From Stentor coeruleus (Eukaryota > Ciliophora > Heterotrichea > Heterotrichida > Stentoridae), in assembly GCA_001970955.1 (NCBI GenBank), contig MPUH01000558.1, positions 1-46,105 on the forward strand: 46,105 nt of DNA. The letters run 5' to 3'. The position numbers and the translations under genes are program-made. How positions within the stretch are numbered: position 1 is the first letter of the stretch; each line of letters begins with the position of its first letter. Below, piece by piece: positions 30,501 to 39,696 of this stretch. The notes beneath the pieces were generated by a model. That model was not told the DNA's origin, did not search any database, and saw only the letters and a program-made list of their open reading frames with translations.

Positions 30501-32295
30501 TTTCAGGTTGCAGTAAGGTGTTATCATCTTCAGCTTTTCTCTTAATACGCATATAGTCTTCGGCATCGTTATATAAAGATGTTTTTTGTCTAAAAAGAAT
30601 AAGATTGAGGACTATTTTGAAGAGTTTAGTAGATTTTTTTTTTAGCATTTCTGCTCTGGCTGCTAAAAGAAGCTGATCTCTGTTTTTTAGGAACATATAA
30701 GTGCTCATAACAATAGCAGAAAAATTTCTTATGAAAATAAAACTGAACAAAATGACAAAGATAAAAAAATAGAAATTTCTAATCAATTGATTAAATTCAC
30801 TAGCTTTATGAAATCCCATATAACTAATAAGTGATCCAAAAAGTTCAATAGCAGAGTAATCATAACTCTTATAAGAGTCATTAGTAATTCCACAAACCAA
30901 ATAAATCGCTGCAATAAACCCTAGCATAAGTATAACCCCAATAAAACACAAATTAATAAGATCATTTTTCGAAATAAATATCGTCTGAAACAATACTCCA
31001 AACGAAGGAAACTGAACCTGCAAAGATGCAACAAGTCTTAAAACACAAAGTAAGCATGTTATTGAAGCAATTCTTAATAAAATTCTAAAATTGACTGCAT
31101 AATCAATGATCAAATCAAAAGAGTGTTTATCAAGCGGCAATGAAAAGTTTCCTATATTTTCTAAGTCAAGTTTTAAAAAGTACCCTAATACAGTGAGTAC
31201 TGTGCAGACCAAAACAAGCTCAAGATAGTCATAAAGAGTCATTTGAAGAGTCATTTTAGTAAGACAGTCTTTGAGAATTTTCTTCATGCTTAATATAAAT
31301 TTAAGTAGCTGAACAGCAAGAAGCAAAAAATAGAAACTGAGAATAACGGCAACTTCATAAAATTGGCTGTTTTGTGAGTCATACATTTCTGGACTGATAC
31401 CTGATAAACCTGTTTCTATTGCTACTCGTCCTGAACTTTCTCGGTTGAAAATCTGATAGTAATACAAAGTGGAATATAGGTTGGAGTTGTGGATTACCAT
31501 TTCTATTACTAGGGATTCGAATGTTTCCTTGTTTAGATATACTGTTTTCATTTCACGCCATTTAAATAGTGCTTCTTTGTATGTGGTTTGCATAAAGTAG
31601 GCAGTGTACCCTCCATATCCTCTAAAGCTATTAAAACTATACTCCCATAAAATTTGTCTTTGAGTATCTTCACCAGGATTATATTTCTTTGGCAAGTATA
31701 CGGACTCTTCTTTGATATACCTACTAAAATTATAATCCTTATAAGGGTTATCAATCAAATTCGCAAGTTTTAACGTCATTCTTATCCCACAAACGTAGTT
31801 AAAATCGAGTAGTAAATCATCTTTAAAACTATGAAAAAGCAGGTTTTTTTCAATATAGTTATTTATGTCATCCAAAGTTGTAATGTCATCTAAAAACTTA
31901 TCAGGTTCCGAGTTCCACTTTTTATGTTCAAAAGTTGCTATGACTACATTAGAAAGTTCAGCAATGATATTTACTCTAGAAATATATATAATAAAGAGTA
32001 TCAATAAAGCACAAGATACAAGTGGATAAAATGTTCCTTCATCTTGAACTTGGGTATCAGACAACGAGTTTGCAATGTTTTTTTCGCATTCCTTAAGTTT
32101 TTTGTCTATTTCCATCATATCTTCTGCAGTCAGTTCTGGCTTTCTCAACCTTTCAAGATACCTCTCTGATGATAAATGCGTAGATTGACTAAAGCCAAAA
32201 TCAGTGCTTTGGCCAAACATTGTATTGTTCCCATCAACTGTATAGTTTGGATTATCGTCATAGTTTTTTTCCATGAATTTATTATTATTCACCAA
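27532..32295 (-). CDS. Two-unit polycystin (TRPP/PKD2-type) cation channel
   Basis: One uninterrupted 1587-residue frame containing two complete polycystin units. Unit 1: S1 about 88-108, outer polycystin domain 109-305 with YNPGED (205-210), RGYGGY and F-x-x-x-V-I-H-N-S-N, then S2 312-334, S3 355-376, S4 397-422, S5 445-469, pore 480-500, S6 505-531. Unit 2: S1 677-699, outer domain 700-900 with a second YNPGED (813-818) and SITPQMY (unit 1 has GISPEMY), S2 905-927, S3 1007-1027, S4 1046-1065, S5 1083-1108, pore 1115-1140, S6 1145-1172. Residues 1290-1587 are soluble helical sequence ending in a coiled coil. PKD2 proteins normally hold one unit and assemble as tetramers; two fused units imply a channel of two chains. 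Neither pore keeps the LGD filter of PKD2. No intron is needed. Confidence 0.88.
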   Translation of the reverse strand: MVNNNKFMEKNYDDNPNYTVDGNNTMFGQSTDFGFSQSTHLSSERYLERLRKPELTAEDMMEIDKKLKECEKNIANSLSDTQVQDEGTFYPLVSCALLILFIIYISRVNIIAELSNVVIATFEHKKWNSEPDKFLDDITTLDDINNYIEKNLLFHSFKDDLLLDFNYVCGIRMTLKLANLIDNPYKDYNFSRYIKEESVYLPKKYNPGEDTQRQILWEYSFNSFRGYGGYTAYFMQTTYKEALFKWREMKTVYLNKETFESLVIEMVIHNSNLYSTLYYYQIFNRESSGRVAIETGLSGISPEMYDSQNSQFYEVAVILSFYFLLLAVQLLKFILSMKKILKDCLTKMTLQMTLYDYLELVLVCTVLTVLGYFLKLDLENIGNFSLPLDKHSFDLIIDYAVNFRILLRIASITCLLCVLRLVASLQVQFPSFGVLFQTIFISKNDLINLCFIGVILMLGFIAAIYLVCGITNDSYKSYDYSAIELFGSLISYMGFHKASEFNQLIRNFYFFIFVILFSFIFIRNFSAIVMSTYMFLKNRDQLLLAARAEMLKKKSTKLFKIVLNLILFRQKTSLYNDAEDYMRIKRKAEDDNTLLQPEIREKIKSLESSIKQQASISLWLRLKSNLVNLSSFLQQKSLEPKASVINKLKGQIKKILKKERKKEIIMQKKELDVDYNFAMFVEMIVFLLLLVLFSYTTMYKVNIKDTYDMRTVAKNSISLKNFTYLTEMNVDQATSYIEVEAFIDQIFFDLLKGNPYCQNFLYLNNTMRITFNRFNYHNNTAKFSKNVIPKIISSSSNKTEFRGKSSKLLYNYYNPGEDGTFRRDGGASVILKSYDQAKNIFKLISKDKVNSENCYMIALEWVSYNQNLESFTYNYIFFKQLYSGKIAHEFKSVSITPQMYITENIKSIILDCISLLLCTFFAVKIFKEFIVDWKKMNKKRIIEAKKRDKVYKVIEEISKDERKGKKTAREHATRFLESCLYLITMHFVQILRALFKYYTKELSRSIETISFLLTYITLFITFGLNVSPLKMDSFDDFYDSAEIVEVYRMLVAFNFFFLFIRFPKYFLLSSKMAFLMGIMGKAQLDFLFFLMMYFTIMVGFMFMGHIMLGHYHPGYATLGYSFMSGYFLRFGVFNFKLYNKADETLGILYIVSFVVIIIFFLSSMFVSIITGYYKTLLPNFSSKVGLISKIILTIRAKMKGEKVLMAHLQEEVIIDQVISGQSSERSVRDEKGQIDTERKTTFIENITIEQENTNDWISEVESELLSRSGGEISFPTFLLKSSKIITPEIADVKELVFVCQETWEKETCKGRVQIWNSFARMSDHLNSEKLELALEQAGVMSKKFNPLSLENKDLELQTPLKQNKFWELLPYNEKISLWMGELNEEGRHAIWVLIPYPEDLEKNWANLSIEEKFSRSQAFTKKITNHIKHFKSAKDPISYISSLDIDDKSKFWLTLTGKQRIKQQLFIRSLSTEESQIIAFIIMSENYANIITIENLDYIVERLLENQIYKKIEAASWAQAEFARSSNIKLSCEEESYNCSALLEYKNNLAQEKSRLEFVKKKLSIQISGLEKIKTDKRHQSRKSFDS

Positions 32296-32423
32296 TAAAC
32301 CCCTATCTATTTTAATACAAAACCTTTGTTTTTATACTTTCAAACCCTACTTTTATTAGAAAACTCATATTTTCCATCAACTTATTCTTACAACTTTTCT
32401 TTAACATTTAAATTCTAATAATA
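32296..32423. promoter_or_regulatory. Short divergent promoter region
   Basis: Only 128 bp separate the polycystin start (minus) from the importin-alpha-like start (plus), so both promoters must be compact or shared. The sequence is AT-rich without a recognised motif. Confidence 0.5.
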
Positions 32424-34028
32424 ATGTCAGAATGCTATTTCCCGCCAGGAGAAGATGAGGAAGGATTTCGGCTAAAAGAGCGTAATAGTAACTTCCAAAA
32501 GCATTTTACTATTGAATCATCGAAAACTAGTGCTGAAAAATACGCAGTCGAACTTAGAAGAACCCATCGTGCTGACAAGACTGCTAAACGTAGAGCCCTA
32601 CTCGGCCCATCAAATCTATCCCAGTCTTTTTCAGAGAACTTTAAAGGGCAAATTTGCACAGACCAAATCCCATTGTCTCTAATAAAAATGTATCCTGAGC
32701 TAGCTTCTGATAAAACTCTTCCAATTGAAAAACTTGGAATTCTTTTTAAAATATTAAATGAAGTCCGAGATGATATTATCATTGGAGACTGTTTGCTGAC
32801 TATAAAAGATATACTTGGGGAGGAAAATGATATGAGTACTGAAGTGTTTTTTAGAATGGGCTTTGTTAGTTTGCTTATTAAGCTTATAAATAGCAATAAT
32901 AAAGCGAGTGTTTTACTTCCAGCTACAATATGCTTAACAAATCTAACTTTTGCTGATCATTACTATGTGAGGTCCATGGTTCATTATGGGGCAATCAATG
33001 CTTTTTTAAATGTTGTTAACCCGAGTTCTTTAGGAGTTTGTGCTTTGGCTATTAAAGGTATAGCGAATATAACAATAGACTCAAGCGAGTTTTTCTGTAT
33101 GACGAAAAATGAAGTTGTTATGAGGAAGATTAACTCTTTGCTAAGTGAATGTAAAGAAGTCCATACTGAACTTTATTCATCGATATCTTTTTATATCCTA
33201 GCTTTGACATATAATTGTAAAGGTCTAAACCAGGAGGATTTTAGTAGTATTTTTCAGTGGATTGAAAGGATTATAGAGCTTGATGACCCTGCAGTTATTA
33301 AAGATATCCTTAATGCTTTGCTTAATATATCATTAGATTCACAAACTCCTATAAAATCACGCCCTATACTCCAATGGATTATTACTCATGCTGATATGAC
33401 TTTATCATTGAAACTTATATTGAATATTACATATAATTCTAATGAAGAATCTATATACTTTAATCAACCTGAAATATTAGAAAAACTTGTTAAGCATACA
33501 TCTGGTCTCAGTAATAATAAAAAACTAGCTTATCAATGCTTGAATAACCTGCTTCAAAGCTCAAACGACAGAAACTATATCTCATTTTGGATTAAAGATG
33601 AGTTTGTTAAAGATATATTAGACACAAATTCTCAAACAAGAAAAGAATGCTTGCTTCTTTTTTATAACCTTAGTAAAAGAATTACTTATGAAACATGGAT
33701 AAGACTGAATCAAGCTGGGCTTATGGATAAGCTTAATGAATGTTTGGATTCTGAGGAGGATTTTAAGATAATAAAGTGTGCATTGAATGTGGTTTTAGAT
33801 ATGCTTCATACTGGGAGAGTATATGATGGAATGACAGATTTGATGAACAATAAGTTTGCTGATGAATTTGAAGAAAGGGAGTACATTGAGACGATTAAGA
33901 TATTATGTACACATAATAATTATAAGATATCTGAGTTGGCTGAAGATATTTTTGAAGGGTATTTTGAATCATATGCAACTTGCCAGGATAGTTTAAGTGA
34001 ATCAGTCCCAGTATTTAAATTTAGTTAA
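32424..34028 (+). CDS. Importin-alpha-like protein (IBB plus ARM repeats)
   Basis: 534 residues. The N-terminus carries an importin-beta-binding domain: RLKERNSNFQKHF (16-28) and YAVELRRTHRADKTAKRR (40-57) match the R-x-x-x-F-K and V-E-L-R-K-x-K-x-D-x-x-x-K-R-R pattern of importin alpha. The rest is armadillo repeats (about 75-510), for example CLTNLTFADHYYVRSMVHYG and ALAIKGIANITIDSS. Importin alpha links NLS-bearing cargo to importin beta for nuclear import. The tryptophans that line the NLS groove in normal repeats (W-x-x-x-N) are not present at the matching positions, so cargo recognition is probably altered. Ciliates keep several importin-alpha genes, some specific to one of the two nuclei. 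Confidence 0.85.
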   Translation: MSECYFPPGEDEEGFRLKERNSNFQKHFTIESSKTSAEKYAVELRRTHRADKTAKRRALLGPSNLSQSFSENFKGQICTDQIPLSLIKMYPELASDKTLPIEKLGILFKILNEVRDDIIIGDCLLTIKDILGEENDMSTEVFFRMGFVSLLIKLINSNNKASVLLPATICLTNLTFADHYYVRSMVHYGAINAFLNVVNPSSLGVCALAIKGIANITIDSSEFFCMTKNEVVMRKINSLLSECKEVHTELYSSISFYILALTYNCKGLNQEDFSSIFQWIERIIELDDPAVIKDILNALLNISLDSQTPIKSRPILQWIITHADMTLSLKLILNITYNSNEESIYFNQPEILEKLVKHTSGLSNNKKLAYQCLNNLLQSSNDRNYISFWIKDEFVKDILDTNSQTRKECLLLFYNLSKRITYETWIRLNQAGLMDKLNECLDSEEDFKIIKCALNVVLDMLHTGRVYDGMTDLMNNKFADEFEEREYIETIKILCTHNNYKISELAEDIFEGYFESYATCQDSLSESVPVFKFS

Positions 34029-34963
34029 TAGAATAATAGTGAGTTTAGAGGTTGGGCTGAGTGTTTTGGAAATTTTAACTTGGTTTTAGAAGAAGGTTAT
34101 CTTGCTGTGAATTAGAAATTCATGCAAATTAGTGTGTGTTTTGGGTTAAAAAGATTCTAGATAGTTTTATATATTAGGTAAGGTAAATAGAGGAGGGCTA
34201 TTAGATAGTTAAAACTTATAAAAAGGTTTTGTTGATATAGGATAGATATTTAAGAGAAAACTAGCTTATATAGTAGATAACGGATTAGAATTAAATGAAC
34301 TGGAAAATTAATGAGAAGTTTATACTAAAATTATATTGAGGAAGAAAAAGAGATATTCAGAATTTGACTTTTTGTTAATTAAAAATGTATGAAAGAAAAT
34401 ATATAATAAAAATATATAGGGATGCATGTAAATTAAAGGATTAAAATTTAATGAATAATGCCGCATTTTATATCTCAGCAGAAAAAAAAGTTGAGATTTT
34501 TTTATAATAACCTAAAGATAGAGAATATTACTACAACCATACTAGAAACTATTATTTTCTATCACAATTTATATATAACTATTTAAATATAAATTACCCT
34601 ACTTAATTACTCATAATAATAAAAACTTATATTACCATTCATACTTTAATTCACCATCTTACAGTTTTATTTAAAAATCATGAAATAGACCCTATATCAA
34701 AGCTTACTCAAATACCCTATACTTCTAAATTACTCAATCTGAAAATCATAATAAACTAAAACCTATTAAAAACTTAAAACAGCTAAATGCAATGCTCAAT
34801 ATACTAAATTATTCTACTCACTATAGCAATTTCTCTAATAAACTTGCATTTTCAACATATTTTCAATAATTATTATCATTACTTCCAACCAAACTTAAAA
34901 ATTAACCTAATAAAACCACGTTAAATTCATATAAATTCCCATAAAGCTTATATAAATATATAA
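34029..34963. other. Intergenic, no gene seen
   Basis: G-rich on the plus strand just after the importin-alpha-like gene, then C/A-rich from about 34680 before the next plus-strand start. AT-rich in between. No supported frame. Confidence 0.65.
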
Positions 34964-35692
34964 ATGGGTGCAGGTCCTTCAGAATCCGAGACCAAAGGTG
35001 CTAATGGAGCAATAAAAGCACGTCGAATCCCTGAGCGTAATTAAAAATTAGTTCCTAAAAACAAACTACCAGGCGAAATTCTAGATGGATTCACTAACTA
35101 CATGAAACTTGAAATAGAAAGATCCCAAGAAGCCCAAAAAAGAAATCGTCAAGCCTACACCAAAGCAGTCGATCGAAATTCAATATCCACAGATGCTAAA
35201 AAGAATAACAATCCTGATGCCCATAGCAATCAAACACAGCCAATTCAAGAAAAACCTCTACTGGATTCATCTAAAAATGATGCAAATAATCATTCAAATC
35301 AACATGAAAAGTTGTCTGATTCTGTTAAAGAAGATCACAAGCATAGAGAAAATACTTTTAAGGAAAAAAGTGAAAATGCTAAAGAATCTGAACCTAGAGA
35401 TCATACGCCAAAAAATATGTTTAGAGTTGACTCTGTTGAAAGAGAAATCGATGAGTATAAAAATCCTGAGTCACCAAGGCCAGCACCACCAGTGTTTGAT
35501 GAAAATTTTGAAGTGGAAGTTGTGTATTCTAAACAAGAGAGGGTTGCTAAGGAAAAGGAAGCTCTTGAGACTGCACAAAAAATAGCTATAGAACAGAGGG
35601 TTAAAGAGGAGAAGGAAATAAGCGAGAAAAAGAAAGCATTAAATCAACTTGAGAATAAATTTGAAGACATTACGGCGAAGTATTTAAAGTAA
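34964..35692 (+). CDS. Predicted N-myristoylated charged protein with one 15-nt intron
   Basis: Exons 34964-35036 and 35052-35692 give 237 residues. The start MGAGPSES fits an N-myristoylation signal. The first exon ends after ...ARRIPE plus one base, and removing GTAATTAAAAATTAG makes the frame read RIPELPKNKLPGEILDGF without a stop. The rest is polar, with a lysine/glutamate-rich probable coiled coil at the C-terminus (about 175-237). No named domain. It is likely a membrane-associated peripheral protein; its role is unknown. Confidence 0.78.
35037..35051 (+). other. 15-nt intron, phase 1
   Basis: GTAATTAAAAATTAG. It contains the in-frame TAA (35042-35044) that would otherwise end the protein after 26 residues. 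Splicing restores CTT (Leu) across the junction. Confidence 0.85.
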
Positions 35693-36111
35693 TGTAGGAG
35701 ATTAATTATAAGGAAAGGGGTAAAAATTAGCATGATTTAAAAAGTTAATATGCTTTTTAAATATTATAAAATGCATTTGTTTTGAGAAGTTTTTTTTACT
35801 ATTAAGAATGCTGTGGTTTGTATAAGTTAATTATAGTTCTTAATATGAATACTTTTATATTTAATATTTGAAGTTTTGTGTAGTTAAAAGAAAATGCTGC
35901 TTTATATGAGAAATTATAAGAAATAGTTTAGGCTGTAAATTTTAAATTATATTTTTTGATATTCACGATAAACAGAATATGCTTTGTAATTTGTTTGTAT
36001 AAGTTATTTTGAAATAAGTAGCAAGTCTTTTTCGCATTAAAAATTACATTATCATTCTAAATAAATATAACGGCCTCCATGCATCCACCTAGCTTTGTCG
36101 CATTTATTAAT
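35693..36111. other. Convergent intergenic region
   Basis: No gene in 419 bp. AT-rich; G-leaning on the plus strand near the left gene and C-richer in the last 60 bp before the RCC1 gene end. Confidence 0.6.
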
Positions 36112-38052
36112 TTAAATCATTACGTGATGAATAATATCAGCCTCTCCAAGAAGTTTCGGAGAATAACATACAAGCTCAGAACCTGTGGCAAAATTCTGAC
36201 TCTGTGAAGAAAAGTAGCCAGCTCTGCCTAAGCCCCATCCATAAACCATACCCTGATCAGTAACACAAATAACCCTACTTTCTCCACAAACAATATCCAA
36301 AACATTACCTTCAATATCTATTTTCTGTGGATTACACACAAAGTCATTATCAATTTCTTTACCAAATTGACCCTTATCTCCATTTCCCCATACATAAATC
36401 TCCCCCTGATCCGTAAGACAAGCTGAAAAAATATGCCCAGCAACAACTTTGATAACAGCAGACTTAAAAGAAAAGTCAACCTGTGTGATTCCTTTATACT
36501 TAATCCCTTCAACTTCAGCAGGTATAACACCTAATTGTCCATCTTCTCCCCAGCCAAAAGCATAGATCGATCCTTCTTCATCAAGTATTAGTGTATGAGC
36601 TTCCCCACATGCTCCACCTTTGATTTTTTTAGTAAAACAATCAAGTTTTATTGGTCTTAAAGCGACATACCCATGCTCATCTTTACATAATTGTCTATGA
36701 GGTATACCTAATTGATGAACATCGCCTCGGCCCCACATATAAATTTCTGATGTATCACTTATAGCAAGTGTATGATAACCTCCACATTCAATATATCTAA
36801 ATACTTCAGTAGTCACGCTTTGGATAATTTTTGGAAAACCATATGAGTTGGTATCTCCATGGCCTAGACAACCAGAAGCTCCATATCCCCAAGTCATAAT
36901 TTTTCCATCATATGTTACTATAGCACAGTGTTCAAATCCACATGAAAACCAAATTGCCCCATTATTCGACAGTGCTCTAGCAATTTTGTTTGTCAAAAGC
37001 AGTCTATCATTTTTTTTATAGTCCACACAAGCTTTGTTTTGGACTTCAACATTTGAGTACTCTAAAGTTAAAGCTGTACTAAAACCTGTTGTGCAAACTG
37101 ATGAGATTATTTCTAAGACATCGAGCGAATCATTTGATGACTGACAAAAGACCAACTTTCTTAAAATAGGAGATGTTGGATGGTAGCATGAAACTTCTTG
37201 AACTAAGGATGTGTAAGGAGAATTCATACTTGTAAGGGATTTTGGCGGCAATTTCACTAACTCCGGTTTTATATGATGGTTGCTCATGATATTTTTTGAT
37301 GCAAGGGCTTCAACTTCAAGCGTGCACTTAATTGTTTGAATTGAGCCTTCTTCAGCAAGAGATATACAGCAATCTTCAGGGATAACAAAATTATCAGGCT
37401 GATCAAATTCAATGAAGGGCTGACTGAATTCAGGTTTTTCGAAACTGTCAGAATCGAAGTCTTCAAGATTTTGAGATGAATTTGGAGAAAATGCTGATGG
37501 AGAACTTGCTGGAGTTAGAGAGTTTAGCTGTTTTTCATTACCGGGTCTACTGTGAAAGTCCCTAAGAATATTCAAAATTGCTTCTTTGTCTTTTTCATCT
37601 ATTGCCGGGACGTCAGCTCTTGAAATTCCAGATAATACACTACTTGAATCATTTAAATATGAGTTATTAAAAGCACTGGAGTCGCTTTCTGAAAAAGCTT
37701 CTAATCCTGATGTATATAAATCAGAGCTCTCATGTATAGGAATTCTTGTGTAATGCTGAGTTTTTTTGAAAGGGCTGTTTATATGAAGACATTCAAGGAG
37801 GTAATTCATATCAATACCCTTTGTATGAGTGAAAAGACTTGAGGAAATTAACGCGTGAACATCATTTTTACTAATTTGGCCATCGATTAGAGGAAACTGA
37901 TACAATGAATCTATTGGGAAGCACAAATATGGAGAATATAGCGAAGGACTTATGATTCCATGATAGGTGCTTGCTTTTCTGACTTCATAGACAGAAGGAT
38001 GGCTGACAGCAAGTGAGATATGCGTTGATGGAGTTTCTCTCTTAGTTTCCAT
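36112..38052 (-). CDS. RCC1-repeat beta-propeller protein
   Basis: 646 residues. The C-terminal part (about 365-645) has five or so RCC1 repeats: IMTWGYGASGCLGHGD, IYMWGRGDVHQLGIP, IYAFGWGEDGQLGV, IYVWGNGDKGQFGK and VYGWGLGRAGYF, each followed by a conserved C-G-x-x-H/S-x-x-x-x-x-x-D segment. The N-terminal 365 residues are serine-rich and lack a recognised domain. RCC1-like propellers act as protein scaffolds or nucleotide-exchange factors; without the RCC1 chromatin-binding and Ran-switch features I cannot assign exchange activity. No membrane helix or signal peptide. The single frame needs no intron. Confidence 0.87.
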   Translation of the reverse strand: METKRETPSTHISLAVSHPSVYEVRKASTYHGIISPSLYSPYLCFPIDSLYQFPLIDGQISKNDVHALISSSLFTHTKGIDMNYLLECLHINSPFKKTQHYTRIPIHESSDLYTSGLEAFSESDSSAFNNSYLNDSSSVLSGISRADVPAIDEKDKEAILNILRDFHSRPGNEKQLNSLTPASSPSAFSPNSSQNLEDFDSDSFEKPEFSQPFIEFDQPDNFVIPEDCCISLAEEGSIQTIKCTLEVEALASKNIMSNHHIKPELVKLPPKSLTSMNSPYTSLVQEVSCYHPTSPILRKLVFCQSSNDSLDVLEIISSVCTTGFSTALTLEYSNVEVQNKACVDYKKNDRLLLTNKIARALSNNGAIWFSCGFEHCAIVTYDGKIMTWGYGASGCLGHGDTNSYGFPKIIQSVTTEVFRYIECGGYHTLAISDTSEIYMWGRGDVHQLGIPHRQLCKDEHGYVALRPIKLDCFTKKIKGGACGEAHTLILDEEGSIYAFGWGEDGQLGVIPAEVEGIKYKGITQVDFSFKSAVIKVVAGHIFSACLTDQGEIYVWGNGDKGQFGKEIDNDFVCNPQKIDIEGNVLDIVCGESRVICVTDQGMVYGWGLGRAGYFSSQSQNFATGSELVCYSPKLLGEADIIHHVMI

Positions 38053-38583
38053 TTTAATAGGTAATAATTTTTTCTTTTGTATAGCTTTTCCATCAAAGCT
38101 ATATGTCTAGATATAATTAAATTTTACTTAGTTAAGTATTTATAACTTTTATTATGCATACGATACAATGATTTATTGCATATACTTTAAAAGAATAATC
38201 AGTTATAAAATTTATAATTATGCTTGTACTGAGAGTTTATGTAATTTCAGTAAAATATTTATTATTAGGCTAAATTTAAACTAAGATTAAAGCATTTATA
38301 CTATATTTTAAAACATTAAGCTCCCTTTTAATATATATCAGAATCTAATTTTTTTACTCTCTCTCTAAATATTATATTAGTTAATATACTAATTGTATGT
38401 AATTTTAAATTATTTTTAGCTCTAGCCTTCCTACACACCTAAATATATTACAGCTTGATAATTGCACAACCCCTCAATATCGCACAATAATATATCATAA
38501 ATTATTTATTGTGCATTCCATAAACCCAATTTGTGCATAAACTAAAATTCTTCATATAAAATACAAGTAAATAATAATTCATA
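38053..38583. promoter_or_regulatory. Divergent intergenic region
   Basis: No gene in 531 bp. It must serve the RCC1 gene (minus) and the coiled-coil gene at 38584 (plus). It is C-richer from about 38400, ahead of the plus-strand start. Confidence 0.45.
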
Positions 38584-39669
38584 ATGGTTGATCAAAACGA
38601 ACTCATAGAGCAATACCGTACAACTCTAGAAGTAATGAAAGAAAAACTTGCCAACCTCCGTGAAGACAAAGAAAAGCAGGTTCAAGAAATCCTCGAAAAA
38701 AAATCGACAAGTGTTGAATTCCAGAAACTCGAACAAAATCTTGAAATCCTCCAAGAAGGGATTCAAAGTTTAAATCTCGAAATATTCAAAGAAAAAGGTA
38801 ACCTTCGTAAACTTAAAGCAGACAACGAATGGGGAGAAGAAAAACTCATGAACTCAGAAGAAATCTTATCATTAAAAAGAGAACTGGATGAGACTATTCA
38901 AAAGAACAATGAACTCAAAACGGATAAAAACACGACAAACACTGAGTCAAAACTTGCCCAGCTCGAGCAATCCAATCCAAAACTCTTTGGCCTAGTCAAA
39001 AAAATCATCATGGTAGAAGAAACCAATTTTCTTTTAAAAGAAGAATTATCTTTCTTAGAACAAGAGCGTAATAAAATTCGTGCAGATTATTATAAAATAA
39101 CTCAATGTCTTGGGCAGAAAGAAAAACTTAAGCTTAAAACAAGAGAGGTTGAAAAAGAAATTGAAAGATCAGAAACTAATATTCATTACATGAACAAAAG
39201 ATTAGAAGATCTTGCATATGATCTTGAAAGAGAAAAGGAAATTGTCAAAAAATCTGAAGTTAAACATTTATTTGATAAACTAGACGAACTTAAGCAAAAA
39301 AAGCAAGAAAGTGGGAAAAAAGTTGCTGACTTGTTTGATCAGATTGAAAATTTTGATATAGAAATTGAGTCTGAAAGGAAATGCGAGAATAAAATACCCC
39401 CTACTAATTTGAAGCAGGAAATAAAGAATTTAGAAGCAGAGATTACAGAAAGGACTAAAGAGCTTAAGCAGAGACAAGCTGAAAAGAAAAGGCTACAGAT
39501 TGTTTTAGAGCAGAAACTTAAAGAATTTGCTATGAATAAGAAATCTAGACTGAGAAGTGCTGTAGATATGCAAAGTACAAGTTTGAGTAAGCATACTCTG
39601 AGTAAAAGCACACCAAGTCTTATTACAGCGAATAGTACAAAAAGATTAATGAGTAAAGGGTTAGTATAA
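38584..39669 (+). CDS. Coiled-coil protein of unknown function
   Basis: 361 residues, almost entirely charged coiled coil from residue 5 to about 320, with a short basic, serine/threonine-rich tail (TSLSKHTLSKSTPSLITANS). No named domain. Acidic and lysine-rich heptads suggest a rod-like structural protein of the cytoskeleton or basal body, but that is inference. It converges on another coiled-coil gene with only 27 bp between their stops. Confidence 0.8.
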   Translation: MVDQNELIEQYRTTLEVMKEKLANLREDKEKQVQEILEKKSTSVEFQKLEQNLEILQEGIQSLNLEIFKEKGNLRKLKADNEWGEEKLMNSEEILSLKRELDETIQKNNELKTDKNTTNTESKLAQLEQSNPKLFGLVKKIIMVEETNFLLKEELSFLEQERNKIRADYYKITQCLGQKEKLKLKTREVEKEIERSETNIHYMNKRLEDLAYDLEREKEIVKKSEVKHLFDKLDELKQKKQESGKKVADLFDQIENFDIEIESERKCENKIPPTNLKQEIKNLEAEITERTKELKQRQAEKKRLQIVLEQKLKEFAMNKKSRLRSAVDMQSTSLSKHTLSKSTPSLITANSTKRLMSKGLV

Positions 39670-39696
39670 AATCATGATTAAATTGAGTAAAATTTT

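Noticed and set aside
35042..35044. Reassigned TAA codon inside the 34964 gene
   Set aside because: A 15-nt intron explains it, and other genes end at TAA, so reassignment is not needed.
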